Shown here one piece after another: positions 16,939-25,343 of a stretch of DNA of 64,000 nt. Source of the DNA: RGIG3159 sp034927685 (lineage in GTDB: Bacteria > Bacillota > Clostridia > Oscillospirales > Oscillospiraceae); assembly GCA_034927685.1 (NCBI GenBank), contig JAYFPO010000005.1:122404-186403 (forward strand). Reading direction: 5' to 3'. A model generated the notes under the pieces. That model had not been told where the DNA came from. It saw only the letters and a program-made list of their open reading frames with translations, and did no database searches. The stretch's first letter is position 1. Each line of letters opens with the position of its first letter. The translations under genes and the position numbers were made by a program.

Positions 16939-18243
16939 TTATTTTACCGCCTGAAACGCGGCATCCAGCGCGGCGATGAGGTCGTTTACATCCTCAATGC
17001 CGATGGAGAGGCGGATCGTGTTCGGCTTAATGCCCTGGGTCAGCAGTTCTTCCTCGGTGAGCTGGGAATGCGTCGTGCTTGCCGGATGGATGATCAGAGA
17101 CTTCACGTCGGCCACGTTGGCAAGCAGCGAGAAGATCGGCAGATTGTCGCTGAATTTCTGCGCGGTCTTGCCGTCGCCCTTGATCTCAAAGGTAAAGATG
17201 GAGCCGCCGCCTTTTGGAAAATATTTCTTGTAAAGCGCATGGCTCGGATCGCTCTCCAGCGAAGGATGATGCACGGCCTCCACCTGCGGGTGCTTGCTTA
17301 AATATTCGACAATTTTCAGCGCATTCGACACGTGGCGTTCCACACGCAGCGACAGCGTTTCCAGCCCCTGCAGGAAAATAAACGCGTGGAACGGAGAGAG
17401 CGTTGCGCCGGTATCACGCAGCAAAATATCGCGGATGTAGGTCACGAAGGCAGCCGAGCCGGCAGCGTCCGCGAAAGAAATGCCGTGATAGCTGGGATTT
17501 GGTTCGGAAATCCAGGGGTATTTTCCAGAAGCTTTCCAGTCAAAGGTGCCGCCGTCCACGATGACGCCGCCGATGGCCGTCCCGTGGCCGCCGATGAACT
17601 TCGTCGCGGAATGCACCACAATATCCGCGCCGTACTCAATGGGCCGCACCAGATAGGGAGTCGCAAAGGTGGAGTCGACGACGAGCGGAATCCCATGGGC
17701 GTGGGCGATTTTTGCGACTGCCTCAATGTCGATGATGTTGGCGTTCGGATTGCCCAGCGTCTCAAGGAAGATCGCCTTGGTGTTCGGCTGAATGGCTGCT
17801 TCAAAGGAGCCTTCGATCTCCGGGTCTACGAAGGTAGCCGTGATGCCGGACGAGAGCGGCAGCGTGTGCGCCAGCAAGTTGTAGGTGCCGCCGTAGATCG
17901 TCTTGGAGGCAACAATATGCTCTCCGCTGCGCGCCAGAGCGCCGAACGTGTAGTGAATGGCCGCCGCGCCGGAAGCCGCGGCCAGCGCCGCAGTGCCGCC
18001 CTCCAGGGACGCAATTCGCTGCTCAAAGATATCCTGGGTCGGATTTGACAGTCTGCCGTAGATATTGCCGTCGTCCCGCAGGCTGAACCGGTCGGCCGCG
18101 TTCTGGCAATTTGGAAAGACGTACGAGGTCGAGGCATAGATCGGCACCGCTCTCGCGCCGGTGGCGGGGTCGGCCTGCTCCTGGCCGATGTGCAGCTGGC
18201 GGGTCTCAAAGCTCCAGGTTTTGGTGTCTCTGATATCTGACAT
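16939..18243 (-). CDS. metY: O-acetylhomoserine aminocarboxypropyltransferase (sulfhydrylase)
   Basis: A 434-aa PLP enzyme of the Cys/Met metabolism family. It converts O-acetylhomoserine plus sulfide to homocysteine. Seen are PIYASTSYVFPN near the N-terminus, YGRLSNPTQDIFEQRIASLEGG and the PLP-binding Lys in VVHSATKFIGGHGT. The length and the inserted segments fit MetY rather than the shorter MetB/MetC. GCAGGAGGTAAGTAAC precedes the ATG. It lies 112 bp downstream of metA on the same strand, giving a two-step direct-sulfhydrylation route. Confidence 0.93.
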   Translation of the reverse strand: MSDIRDTKTWSFETRQLHIGQEQADPATGARAVPIYASTSYVFPNCQNAADRFSLRDDGNIYGRLSNPTQDIFEQRIASLEGGTAALAAASGAAAIHYTFGALARSGEHIVASKTIYGGTYNLLAHTLPLSSGITATFVDPEIEGSFEAAIQPNTKAIFLETLGNPNANIIDIEAVAKIAHAHGIPLVVDSTFATPYLVRPIEYGADIVVHSATKFIGGHGTAIGGVIVDGGTFDWKASGKYPWISEPNPSYHGISFADAAGSAAFVTYIRDILLRDTGATLSPFHAFIFLQGLETLSLRVERHVSNALKIVEYLSKHPQVEAVHHPSLESDPSHALYKKYFPKGGGSIFTFEIKGDGKTAQKFSDNLPIFSLLANVADVKSLIIHPASTTHSQLTEEELLTQGIKPNTIRLSIGIEDVNDLIAALDAAFQAVK

Positions 18244-18355
18244 GTTACTTACCTCCTGCGGATGTCCGCTGTCTTTTTTGATTGTATCTTATCAGTAAAG
18301 CGCAAAGACGGCTTCTGGTCCAATACGCTTTAAAAATACCCGGTATCGGTAAACT

Positions 18356-19312
18356 CTATGGCTGGAGTGGCATCCGGCCGCCCGGCTGCGTGTTGTTTCC
18401 CTCCTTCTGCGCGAATTCATAGGGCGTGACCTGATAGACGTAATAATTGAGCCAGTTGGAAAACAGCAGGTTCGCGTGCCCGCGCCACCGCATACAGGGC
18501 TTCTTCGCAGGGTCGTCAACCGGGAAATAGTGCTCCGGGATTTCCGGCGAGATCCCTTTTTTGACGTCGCGTTTGTACTCGGCGGCCAGCGTTCCGGCCT
18601 CATATTCCGGATGCCCATGGACGAAAACCCGCCGGCCGTCGTCGGATACCGCGAGATAAACGCCGGCCGCATCCGATTCAGCCAGAATGTGCAGTCCGGC
18701 AGCGCGCCGGACATCGGCGGTGTGCACCCCGGTATATCTTGAGTGCGGCACGCAGAACACGTCGTCGAAGCCGCGCGTCAGCTCGACCTGACGAACCAGC
18801 CGGTGATCATAAATACCGGAAAGCTTTTTTGGCAGCGCGTATTTTTTTATCCCATAGTGGTAGTACAGGCCTGCCTGCGCGCCCCAGCAGATATGCATGG
18901 TGGAAGTCACGTGGGTCTTGCTCCACTCCATGATCTGCGCCAGCTCGTCCCAGTAGTCCACCTGTTCATATGGGAGATTCTCTACCGGCGCGCCTGTGAT
19001 AATCATGCCGTCGAAATAGCGCTCCCGCACCTTTGCAAACGGCACATAGTACTGCCGCAGATAGCTGGCCGAGATGTTCCGGTAACGGTGCGTACTCAGC
19101 CGAACAAACGTCACCTCGGTTTGCAGCGGCGAATTCGAGAGCAGCCGCAGCAGGCGCAGCTCGCTTGCCTCCTTCTCCGGCATAATATTCACGATGACGA
19201 TTTGCAGTTGACGAATGTCCTGCGTCTCCGCGCGGTGCTCCGGCATAACGAAGATGCTTTCTTCTTCCAGCTTTTTCACAACCGGCATTTCTTCATTGAC
19301 TCTGATCGGCAT
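18356..19312 (-). CDS. metA: Homoserine O-acetyltransferase (MetA type)
   Basis: A 318-aa MetA-family acyltransferase acting on homoserine, the first committed step of methionine synthesis. The nucleophile Cys142 (HICWGAQAG) and a His234/Glu236 pair (VHGHPEYE) are present. Residue 111 is Glu (TGAPVE). In this family Glu at 111 marks acetyl-CoA use and Gly marks succinyl-CoA use, so acetylation is predicted, which agrees with the neighbouring metY. AGGAGGAACGG precedes the ATG. Confidence 0.93.
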   Translation of the reverse strand: MPIRVNEEMPVVKKLEEESIFVMPEHRAETQDIRQLQIVIVNIMPEKEASELRLLRLLSNSPLQTEVTFVRLSTHRYRNISASYLRQYYVPFAKVRERYFDGMIITGAPVENLPYEQVDYWDELAQIMEWSKTHVTSTMHICWGAQAGLYYHYGIKKYALPKKLSGIYDHRLVRQVELTRGFDDVFCVPHSRYTGVHTADVRRAAGLHILAESDAAGVYLAVSDDGRRVFVHGHPEYEAGTLAAEYKRDVKKGISPEIPEHYFPVDDPAKKPCMRWRGHANLLFSNWLNYYVYQVTPYEFAQKEGNNTQPGGRMPLQP

Positions 19313-19319
19313 AATCCGT

Positions 19320-19692
19320 TCCTCCTGTCGTTTGTTGGAGATATGCTTTGATCTTCTGAATATATTGCGTTCCCATTTCGCTGAGCAGGCTGTTCAATCT
19401 GAAACATACCCGATTTCCATGGTGCTGTTGGAATTTCATTCGTCGGTTTTGAATGGAATCGCGGCACCGTTGGTTCCGTCCAGCTCCTCGCAGATGATGC
19501 CGAAACAGCGCGTGTAGCCGCCAAGACCGTTCATCCGATTCAGAATAGTCGCCCGCTCACAGGCCTTGATCGTCTGTGGGTATTCATTGGCGCTGAAATT
19601 TTCCTCGGCGAAGTAGAACGAACGGTTTCCGCCCTGCGAAAGGATCCAGTCTCAGAAATGGCGGTCACATAGCCAAGCTGCTGCAGCGTCAT
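19320..19692 (-). pseudogene. Collapsed LysR-family regulator
   Basis: Starting at 19692 the first 16 codons read as a LysR N-terminus (MTLQQLGYVTAISETGS). The sequence then jumps, with a frame change, straight to the end of a LysR effector domain: GNRSFYFAEENFSANEYPQT, then CERATILNRMNGLGGYT, an early stop, and in another frame MEIGYV and LSEMGTQYIQKIKAYL. Most of the HTH and the first effector half are deleted. AAAGGGG still precedes the ATG. It abuts metA and may be the remains of its regulator. Confidence 0.8.
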
Positions 19693-19722
19693 AGAAATAC
19701 CCCTTTGCCAATCGTTGAACGC

Positions 19723-19753
19723 AAAAAAACGGGAGCCGCGGCCGCGGCTCCCG
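19723..19753 (-). terminator. Terminator of the 30-codon ORF unit
   Basis: A perfect 24-bp palindrome containing a NotI site is followed on the minus strand by seven T. It closes the short transcript that starts near 19914. Confidence 0.88.
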
Positions 19754-19787
19754 AACACTTTGTATCTCCGATTCCCAATATGCCCTG

Positions 19788-19880
19788 TCAGCGCATACGA
19801 AACCGGACGATACAGCCGTCTCCGAGCCGCACCGTCTGGAACATGCACATGATTCCGTTGTAAACAGAAATCGCAGTCAT
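19788..19880 (-). CDS. Possible 30-aa small protein
   Basis: ATG at 19880, stop at 19788, reading MTAISVYNGIMCMFQTVRLG and then DGCIVRFRMR. TTGGAG lies 8 nt upstream. The frame sits in its own unit with a consensus promoter and a strong terminator, which argues for a real small protein, a regulatory leader or a small RNA. It has two Cys, is basic at the C-terminus and matches no family I recognise. Coding status is unproven. Confidence 0.45.
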   Translation of the reverse strand: MTAISVYNGIMCMFQTVRLGDGCIVRFRMR

Positions 19881-20252
19881 ATTGAATCTCCAATTCTCAA
19901 GTTCAATTAAACTTGTAGCCATTATACTGAAATCGCCTTATCTTGTCAAGGCAGCTGCGCATCTTTTTCTCTGTAGATGTATTTTTTGTAAAAGCTAACA
20001 ACAATGGCTGAAAAATTGGCTTGCGAATACAAAGAAGTGCTGAAATCTCAGCGGTTATGAGCATCCCTTTTCGTGTACCAAGGCAGCTCAATCCGATTCC
20101 GTTTCGTTTTTTTCGACCGCGCGCTGCATCGTCGAAGACAGTTAAAATCTTCCGGATGGCGAAATTTTATCTTTGCCGCCACTGCTCATAAAGCGGCGGA
20201 ATGCCGCGCTTCCAGTCCGAAAATCCATGAGGCTGGCATGGTAACCGATTGT
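19881..20252. other. Intergenic stretch beyond the DUF6179 gene
   Basis: Apart from the promoter and operator at 19898-19949, nothing convincing is seen. A minus-strand frame starting with ATG near 20230 reads about 28 codons but lacks a ribosome site; it could be a truncated third gene of the DUF6323/DUF6179 unit. Confidence 0.4.
19898..19949 (-). promoter_or_regulatory. Perfect sigma-A consensus promoter with operator-like palindrome
   Basis: On the minus strand TTGACA (19949-19944), a 17-bp spacer and TATAAT (19926-19921) match the consensus exactly. At the predicted start site CAAGTT-N6-AACTTG (19898-19915) forms an inverted repeat suited to repressor binding. Confidence 0.85.
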
Positions 20253-21170
20253 TCAATCCATAATGACCTCGCTGTATGAGACAAAAATGTTCGACAAATC
20301 TCTATGTGTGATGGCAACATCCAGCCTTGGCGTAAGCTGCGCTGCGACATCACTGAGATATTCGATGACTTGCACGGGGCAGCCAAGTTCCGCGCCGACA
20401 GTCTGCAAAGCCGCTGCAGCGGCCTTGCGGATGTGTTCTTTCTCTGCTCCTGACAGGGCCGCCAGAATTTCTTCCCGATCCTGTGCCGAGATACCAAGCG
20501 TACCCACAGGCTTTTTATTCAGCGCTCTGCCGATGGCGTTCACAAGCGGCTGTTCGCACAGATTGAGATAGTTGCTGCGATAATCTCCGCTGATGCTTTC
20601 CAGTACAGCGGATACGCCCGATTGGTCAAAGCGCCGCAGCAGATTGTTTTCCATCAGAAGCCGCTTCAGATATTCCGTGACATAGTCCACGCCCTCGAGA
20701 GATTCCGATACGGCGGACAGGAGCGGATAGTCGATGCTGCATGGAATCTGATGCGCAAAATAGTAGCAATCGTATTCCTTGAAAAACTGCCCGATGCCGA
20801 TCAGCGTATCCCGGTAAAAATCATTTTCGAACCTCGGCGCGGTCAGGCAAGCTCTCTTCCAAAGCTGGCGCGCGGCCTCTTTTTCTGCCAAAATCACTGC
20901 CTGCCCACGCTGAACAAGCGTGTACAATTCGCCGGTCAAAAGCATCTGGCCGGACATCTGCCCATCGCCCAGCGCTTTTTTCAGCGTGTACCACAGCGAC
21001 GCCATCAGCTCCTGCGCGCGTTCCATGGAGACCGAGGTGCTGTCTCCCATGGTATAGCGGGCGGTTTGCTCACCAAGCAGGGCCCACAGGTTCGGCATCA
21101 GTCGCCGCAAGTCATCCTGCGAGAACGGCACATCGGAAAAAGCCAGGGAGTATTCCGGGAATCCTTTCAA
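20253..21170 (-). CDS. DUF6179-type protein
   Basis: A 305-aa soluble, largely helical protein without signal peptide or catalytic motif. It resembles the DUF6179 family, known only as a conserved clostridial protein. Its ATG overlaps the stop of the DUF6323-type gene (ATGA, 21167-21170), so the two are translationally coupled and probably act together. The family assignment is from memory of sequence style and gene pairing. Confidence 0.55.
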   Translation of the reverse strand: MKGFPEYSLAFSDVPFSQDDLRRLMPNLWALLGEQTARYTMGDSTSVSMERAQELMASLWYTLKKALGDGQMSGQMLLTGELYTLVQRGQAVILAEKEAARQLWKRACLTAPRFENDFYRDTLIGIGQFFKEYDCYYFAHQIPCSIDYPLLSAVSESLEGVDYVTEYLKRLLMENNLLRRFDQSGVSAVLESISGDYRSNYLNLCEQPLVNAIGRALNKKPVGTLGISAQDREEILAALSGAEKEHIRKAAAAALQTVGAELGCPVQVIEYLSDVAAQLTPRLDVAITHRDLSNIFVSYSEVIMD

Positions 21171-21637
21171 AACAGATCACCGGCTTCTGTTTCGTTATAT
21201 GGATCCCAACCATCCCGTGCGTAGCGGCAGAGTTCTTCCAGAGACGTCCCGGTAAGATATTCTGCCGAGCCCTGCGCGCGTCCGTTGAATACCTGTACCA
21301 TATAATCGATCAGCTCGTCGTCGGAAATGCGGTCCACCGATTCATTTTTGAAGTAGTAGAACGCGTCCTGTAGCTCAGCCAATATCGCCTCGTAGTTTTC
21401 CTGATCCAAAAACGGGGAATCACAAAACGCATAGACCAGTTTTGGCAGGACGCCGCCGCCGAATTCAACGCGTCCCGTATCCTGCAGGGCTTTCGCTCTG
21501 CAGGATACAAGCTCCTGGATTTCCGACTCGCTGAGAGCAAGCCCGTATTTTTCGCTGAATTGGTTGCAAATCCGCAGCTCCTGCATGGCGGAAGCAAGCT
21601 GCATTTGCCGCGGTGTCAAATCAAAGCTGTTTTCCAT
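21167..21637 (-). CDS. DUF6323-type protein
   Basis: A 156-aa acidic helical protein, containing MQLASAMQELRICNQFSEKY, GLALSESEIQELVSCRAKAL and VEFGGGVLPKLVYAFCDSPF. It resembles DUF6323, usually adjacent to DUF6179. No function is known. The ATG at 21637 follows GGAGGGGGC; an upstream start at 21670 lacks a site. A promoter within the palindrome at 21658-21717 probably serves this pair. Confidence 0.6.
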   Translation of the reverse strand: MENSFDLTPRQMQLASAMQELRICNQFSEKYGLALSESEIQELVSCRAKALQDTGRVEFGGGVLPKLVYAFCDSPFLDQENYEAILAELQDAFYYFKNESVDRISDDELIDYMVQVFNGRAQGSAEYLTGTSLEELCRYARDGWDPYNETEAGDLF

Positions 21638-21657
21638 GTTATCGCCCCCTCCATACC

Positions 21658-21717
21658 ATGATAGCCGCAATTCCGCAGATTACAAGAATTGTAATTTGGC
21701 CCGATTTGTGGTATAGT
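21658..21717. promoter_or_regulatory. Back-to-back promoters sharing a palindrome
   Basis: The perfect palindrome ATTACAA-GAA-TTGTAAT (21679-21695) supplies a -35 (TTGTAA) in each direction. Plus strand: TTGTAA-17-TATAGT (21689-21717). Minus strand: TTGTAA-16-TATCAT (21685-21658), suited to the DUF6323-DUF6179 pair. A repressor bound at the palindrome would block both. Confidence 0.55.
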
Positions 21718-21729
21718 ATTTACAGAGTT

Positions 21730-21763
21730 AAGGACCTGCTCCTGTTGAGCAGGTCCTTTTTTT
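21730..21763 (+). terminator. Strong terminator facing right
   Basis: A 12-bp stem (AAGGACCTGCTC, 5-nt loop) is followed by seven T on the plus strand. On the minus strand, downstream of the nitroreductase, the U-run is poor. It stands only a few bases after the predicted plus-strand start near 21724. Confidence 0.85.
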
Positions 21764-22430
21764 AGATCCAAATCTCGTGCCCACGTCCAGATCCAAGCTC
21801 AAAGTGGTATTTTACGATGCCAAGATCAACACGGGAATAAAATCCGCCTGTCGTCTCCGCGTGAACGCGGTCGCCACTCAGCGTCAGAAGAAACTGCTGC
21901 TGATTGATCGCGGTCGGCGCCAGCATGGCCGCCTGCACGCCGCTTCGAAACCACTCCGGCATGGGAGCGTCCGCACGGCAGAGCTTTTCCATCGGCCTGT
22001 TTTTGTGGGGGACGCCGGGAGTAACGCCATATCCGACCGGGATCACACAAACGAGACTCTCGCCTTTTCTCGGCTTCTCAGGGCAATGATTCTTGTTATA
22101 GGTCGCCGCTACCCAGCAGGAATTCAGCCCAAGCTGCTGTGCCTTCAACACAACCCGTTCTCCGTAGTAGCCGATCCGCTCCTGCAGATCAGGCGATTTC
22201 TTCCCGATGAGAACAAAATAATTGCATACGCCTGAAAAGCTACCATAATGCGCCACAAACCCACTGAACGCGCCGGGTTCCTCTGTGACAAGCTTGATTT
22301 GCAGGTTTCCCTGCGCGCTGCAGCGCGCAGCCTCCTCCCGAAGGGCGATAAGCGCACCGCCCTCGATCCGCCTGTCGGTATACTTCCGCACGGCATGGCG
22401 CGCCATTATCGCTTCCTGAATTTCCATCAT
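21762..22430 (-). CDS. Nitroreductase-family protein
   Basis: A 222-aa FMN-type nitroreductase-fold protein with N-terminal AIMARHAVRKYTDRRIE (Arg-His-Ser/Ala-x-Arg FMN phosphate site; here RHAVR) and C-terminal APTAINQQQF. Clostridial relatives often reduce quinones, nitro compounds or enones with NAD(P)H; the substrate is unknown. Its ATG overlaps the preceding SDR stop (ATGA, 22427-22430). It is the last gene of the PadR-led operon. Confidence 0.85.
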   Translation of the reverse strand: MMEIQEAIMARHAVRKYTDRRIEGGALIALREEAARCSAQGNLQIKLVTEEPGAFSGFVAHYGSFSGVCNYFVLIGKKSPDLQERIGYYGERVVLKAQQLGLNSCWVAATYNKNHCPEKPRKGESLVCVIPVGYGVTPGVPHKNRPMEKLCRADAPMPEWFRSGVQAAMLAPTAINQQQFLLTLSGDRVHAETTGGFYSRVDLGIVKYHFELGSGRGHEIWI

Positions 22431-23242
22431 ATCTCACCTCCAACAGGGTTCTCGGTCAGCCACTTGCTTTGAGAATGATTCCAGCGCCAGTAGACCACAG
22501 CCGCCACCCACGAGCGGGGAATGATCTTCCCGAAGAAGGAAAGCGCCTGATTGAGTCCGCCGGGAATGTAGGTCGCTTTTCCGGCAAGCGCCCGGTCGAG
22601 CGTTTTGCGGGCGACGATCTCCAGCGGATTTGTTGTTGCATCGCCCCAAAATCCCTGCGCTTCTATGGCCTGCACGACCTCGTCCTTCGTGACCAGCCCG
22701 CCGGGGCAAAGCGCCAGAACATTCGCATTCTGACTTTTTAGCTCCTGCCGCAGGGATGTCGCAAAGTCCAGCAGGAAACGCTTGGACGCGGCATAGGTTG
22801 CCTTGAGCGGCATGGGGAACATAGAAGCAAGGCTTGAAACGAAGACAATGGTGAAGCTCCCTCCTTGCCTGCGTCGTTCCAGGGTGGCATGGGTGATGCG
22901 CAGTGTGGCTTCATCGTTCAGGGATACGATTTTGACGACATTTTCCCGCTCGCGGCCTTGAAAACCGCCCTCGAAGTCCACACCCGCGATGTTCAGCAGC
23001 ATGTCGAAGCGGATGCTGTTATTGTCGATCACGGCGAGCATTTCGTCTACGCTGTCACTGCTCGTAAGATCGCAGGCTCTTGTGGTAACGGTGACGCCAA
23101 ATTGGCGCTCCAGCCCACGCTGGATACCGCGCAGCCCGTTTGCATTGACATCGGTCAGAAACAAATTCCATCCCCTGCGCCCGCATTCGTTGGCCAGCAC
23201 CCGGCCAAGCCCTCCGGCCGCTCCGGTAATCATGACGTTCAT
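22427..23242 (-). CDS. Short-chain dehydrogenase/reductase (classical SDR)
   Basis: A 271-aa SDR with the nucleotide motif TGAAGGLGR, NIAG at the beta-4 position, catalytic Ser in VSSLASM and YAASK (Tyr and Lys). The C-terminal extension is hydrophobic (NQALSFFGKIIPRSWVAAVVYW), suggesting membrane association and a lipophilic substrate such as a ketone or steroid. The ATG at 23242 follows AAAGGGGGG and overlaps the preceding SDR stop. Confidence 0.87.
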   Translation of the reverse strand: MNVMITGAAGGLGRVLANECGRRGWNLFLTDVNANGLRGIQRGLERQFGVTVTTRACDLTSSDSVDEMLAVIDNNSIRFDMLLNIAGVDFEGGFQGRERENVVKIVSLNDEATLRITHATLERRRQGGSFTIVFVSSLASMFPMPLKATYAASKRFLLDFATSLRQELKSQNANVLALCPGGLVTKDEVVQAIEAQGFWGDATTNPLEIVARKTLDRALAGKATYIPGGLNQALSFFGKIIPRSWVAAVVYWRWNHSQSKWLTENPVGGEI

Positions 23243-24108
23243 GCGATTGCCCCCCTTTCGTTTCTCGCATATTGTACCTCGCATAGCCGCTCGCTGAGCG
23301 CGAACAGCCGGTCGGCGTTTTCACTGGTGACCTCTTTGCTGAACGGGTTCTCCTCCAGCAGATGGTAGTAAAGCCCCTGCAAAGTATGCGCCGGGTCGCA
23401 CAGATAGGCGTAGGTCTGCGCCGGCACGGAAGGCTCGATGCCGCAGCGCTTGCGCAGCGTCCAGACGAGGCCCACAAGTCCCCCGGCCGCCTTGTTGCCG
23501 ATGTCCGTATGCACCAGCCCCGGATCGACGACGTAGGCGTGAAGGCCGGAGGCAGCGTAACGGTCATTCAGTCCTTTGGCAAACAAAATATCGCAGAGCT
23601 TCGACTGCTTGTAGGCAGTCAGCGGATTGTAGCCCCGGCGCAGCATCACATCGTTCCAATGGACCCGGATTCCTTTGTGCGATTCGCTGCCCGTCATGAT
23701 AACGCGGCCATTTGCCTTTTGCAGCAGCGGCAACAGCTCATACGTGAGCAAAAAACCCGCGAGATAGTTTAACGCAAATTGCTGTTCATAGCCCTCATCC
23801 GTGGTCATGTACCAATTTCTGGCGCAGCCCGCGTTGTTGATGAGCGCGTACAGCTCGCCGCCGCAATTCAGACAAAGATACGTTGTCAGTTCTTCGGCTA
23901 CGCGGAGAATCTCACGCTGCTGCATCAGGTCCGCAATAAAGAAGGTGATCTTTGCGTCTGGATTTTCGGTCAGCAGGTTCTCTTTGGCTCGCGTACAGTT
24001 TTTCTCACTGTGGCCGATCCCAAGAATACGGAAGCCCTGCCGGGCCAATATGCGAGCGGTCTCCAGTCCAATGCCGGAGGTGGCGCCGGTTATTACAATG
24101 GTATTCAT
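23239..24108 (-). CDS. Short-chain dehydrogenase/reductase (retinol dehydrogenase-like)
   Basis: A 289-aa SDR with TGATSGIG, NNAG, Ser in MTGSESH and YKQSK (Tyr, Lys). The pattern YKQSKLCDILFAKGL and the following DPGLVHTDIG resemble the RDH11-14/WW-domain oxidoreductase branch, which acts on retinoid-like or lipid aldehydes and ketones. It is coupled to a second SDR and a nitroreductase, so the operon may reduce a xenobiotic or lipid. Substrate is inferred only by family. Confidence 0.86.
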   Translation of the reverse strand: MNTIVITGATSGIGLETARILARQGFRILGIGHSEKNCTRAKENLLTENPDAKITFFIADLMQQREILRVAEELTTYLCLNCGGELYALINNAGCARNWYMTTDEGYEQQFALNYLAGFLLTYELLPLLQKANGRVIMTGSESHKGIRVHWNDVMLRRGYNPLTAYKQSKLCDILFAKGLNDRYAASGLHAYVVDPGLVHTDIGNKAAGGLVGLVWTLRKRCGIEPSVPAQTYAYLCDPAHTLQGLYYHLLEENPFSKEVTSENADRLFALSERLCEVQYARNERGAIA

Positions 24109-24262
24109 AGTGCTCCTTTCAACAGATGATCCAATTCGATCTTTTATGCATAATCCATTCCGGCATAAAAGTCACTCCTTGAAGACAGGAAACGTAACGT
24201 CATACGGGGGGCAGGAGGGATAGGCAGGCTACCGCGATCATGCCATGCAGAGCCGCGTCGCC

Positions 24263-24994
24263 TCAATTCTGAAACGTGTAGCCGAACCACCCCCAGGCAT
24301 GCCAGAAGCCCAGCGCCTGCGCGGAAAGCATGGATACGATCATGCCAAGCACAAAGCAAATGGCAAATGCGGCCAGTGATATCAGCGCAAACTGTCGGAG
24401 CGTGCGTCTCCTTTTTGCGGGGAGTTGGGGATATGTGGGAATGGGCGGCAAAACAGGCCTACCCGAGGCGGAAGCCATCGCGTTTTGGTTGAATCTGGCG
24501 AAGGCGCGTATGAGCTGACGCAGATACGCCGCAAAGTAAATGCAGCCGACAGCGGAAAGAATTGTAAGCGCCGCGCAGCTCAGGCCGAAGATGACGCCGC
24601 ACCAATACGGCATGGGCGGGATCAGCGCACGGTAATTGAGCCGACAGATCAAACACGCCGCGAGCGCCGCGAAACCAACCGTGGCGGCTGCCATGACGAC
24701 CTCCCACGCCCACAGCAGCACCATGCAGATCGAGGCAAAAAAGTCGGTGAACATAAGCCCGATCACGGTCGTAAACTTACGCCCTCCCCGTTTCTCATTG
24801 GGCTTTTCATTTTCAAATTGAGAAGCGAGCTCGGAGGGCTTTCCCAGCTTTTTCGCGATCTCCTCTTCCGTAAAGCCGTCGGCCAGCTTAAACGCGAAAT
24901 GCTCCACATACTCTCCGAGAATGTCCGTTGTGTCCTCGATCCCGTTCTTTTTTAATTCGCATTCCAACGCGGATAGAAATTCATTTTTTGTCAT
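24263..24994 (-). CDS. DUF1700 membrane protein
   Basis: A 243-aa protein. The soluble N-terminus (MTKNEFLSALECELKKNGIE, then YVEHFAFKLADGFTEEEIAKKLGKP) is the DUF1700 signature, followed by four hydrophobic segments. DUF1700 genes regularly follow PadR genes in Firmicutes and the product is thought to take part in membrane stress signalling. TTGGAGG precedes three consecutive ATG codons; the third (24994) gives the best spacing. It overlaps the 3' end of padR by 14 bp. Confidence 0.85.
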   Translation of the reverse strand: MTKNEFLSALECELKKNGIEDTTDILGEYVEHFAFKLADGFTEEEIAKKLGKPSELASQFENEKPNEKRGGRKFTTVIGLMFTDFFASICMVLLWAWEVVMAAATVGFAALAACLICRLNYRALIPPMPYWCGVIFGLSCAALTILSAVGCIYFAAYLRQLIRAFARFNQNAMASASGRPVLPPIPTYPQLPAKRRRTLRQFALISLAAFAICFVLGMIVSMLSAQALGFWHAWGWFGYTFQN

Positions 24995-25307
24995 CATCAT
25001 CGTCCTCCAACAAGGTCTCAATTGTCTTCACAAAGCTCATATACTCAGTCCGGTCGTTTTGATACGTCTTTTTCCCCGATTCCGTCAGAGAGTAATATTT
25101 GCGGGGCGGGCCGCCGCTTTCTTCCTGCAGGTAGGTCGTCAGCAGTCCGTCGCTTTTTAGCTTTCTCAGAATGGGATATACCGTGCCATCCGCGATTTCG
25201 ATGTGGTTCGACAGATATTCGGATATTTCATAGCCGTAACAGTCACGCTTCTCCAGCAGCGATAGCACGCAGAGCTCCAGCACTCCCTTTTTATATTGTG
25301 AATTCAC
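24981..25307 (-). CDS. PadR-family transcriptional regulator
   Basis: A 108-aa PadR repressor with winged HTH: LELCVLSLLEKRDCYGYEIS, IADGTVYPILRKLKSDGLL, and YYSLTESGKK in the wing. The C-terminus ends in a run of Asp. The GTG at 25307 sits 6 nt after AGGAGG. It heads an operon with DUF1700, two SDRs and a nitroreductase, and probably represses its own promoter. Confidence 0.92.
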   Translation of the reverse strand: MNSQYKKGVLELCVLSLLEKRDCYGYEISEYLSNHIEIADGTVYPILRKLKSDGLLTTYLQEESGGPPRKYYSLTESGKKTYQNDRTEYMSFVKTIETLLEDDDDDKK

Positions 25308-25343
25308 ATACACCCTCCTTTGGCAATACTCAATATTTATCTT

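Noticed and set aside
18244..19720. SAM or T-box riboswitch ahead of metA/metY
   Set aside because: The regions upstream of both genes contain a pseudogene or short spacers and none of the conserved SAM-riboswitch or T-box motifs.
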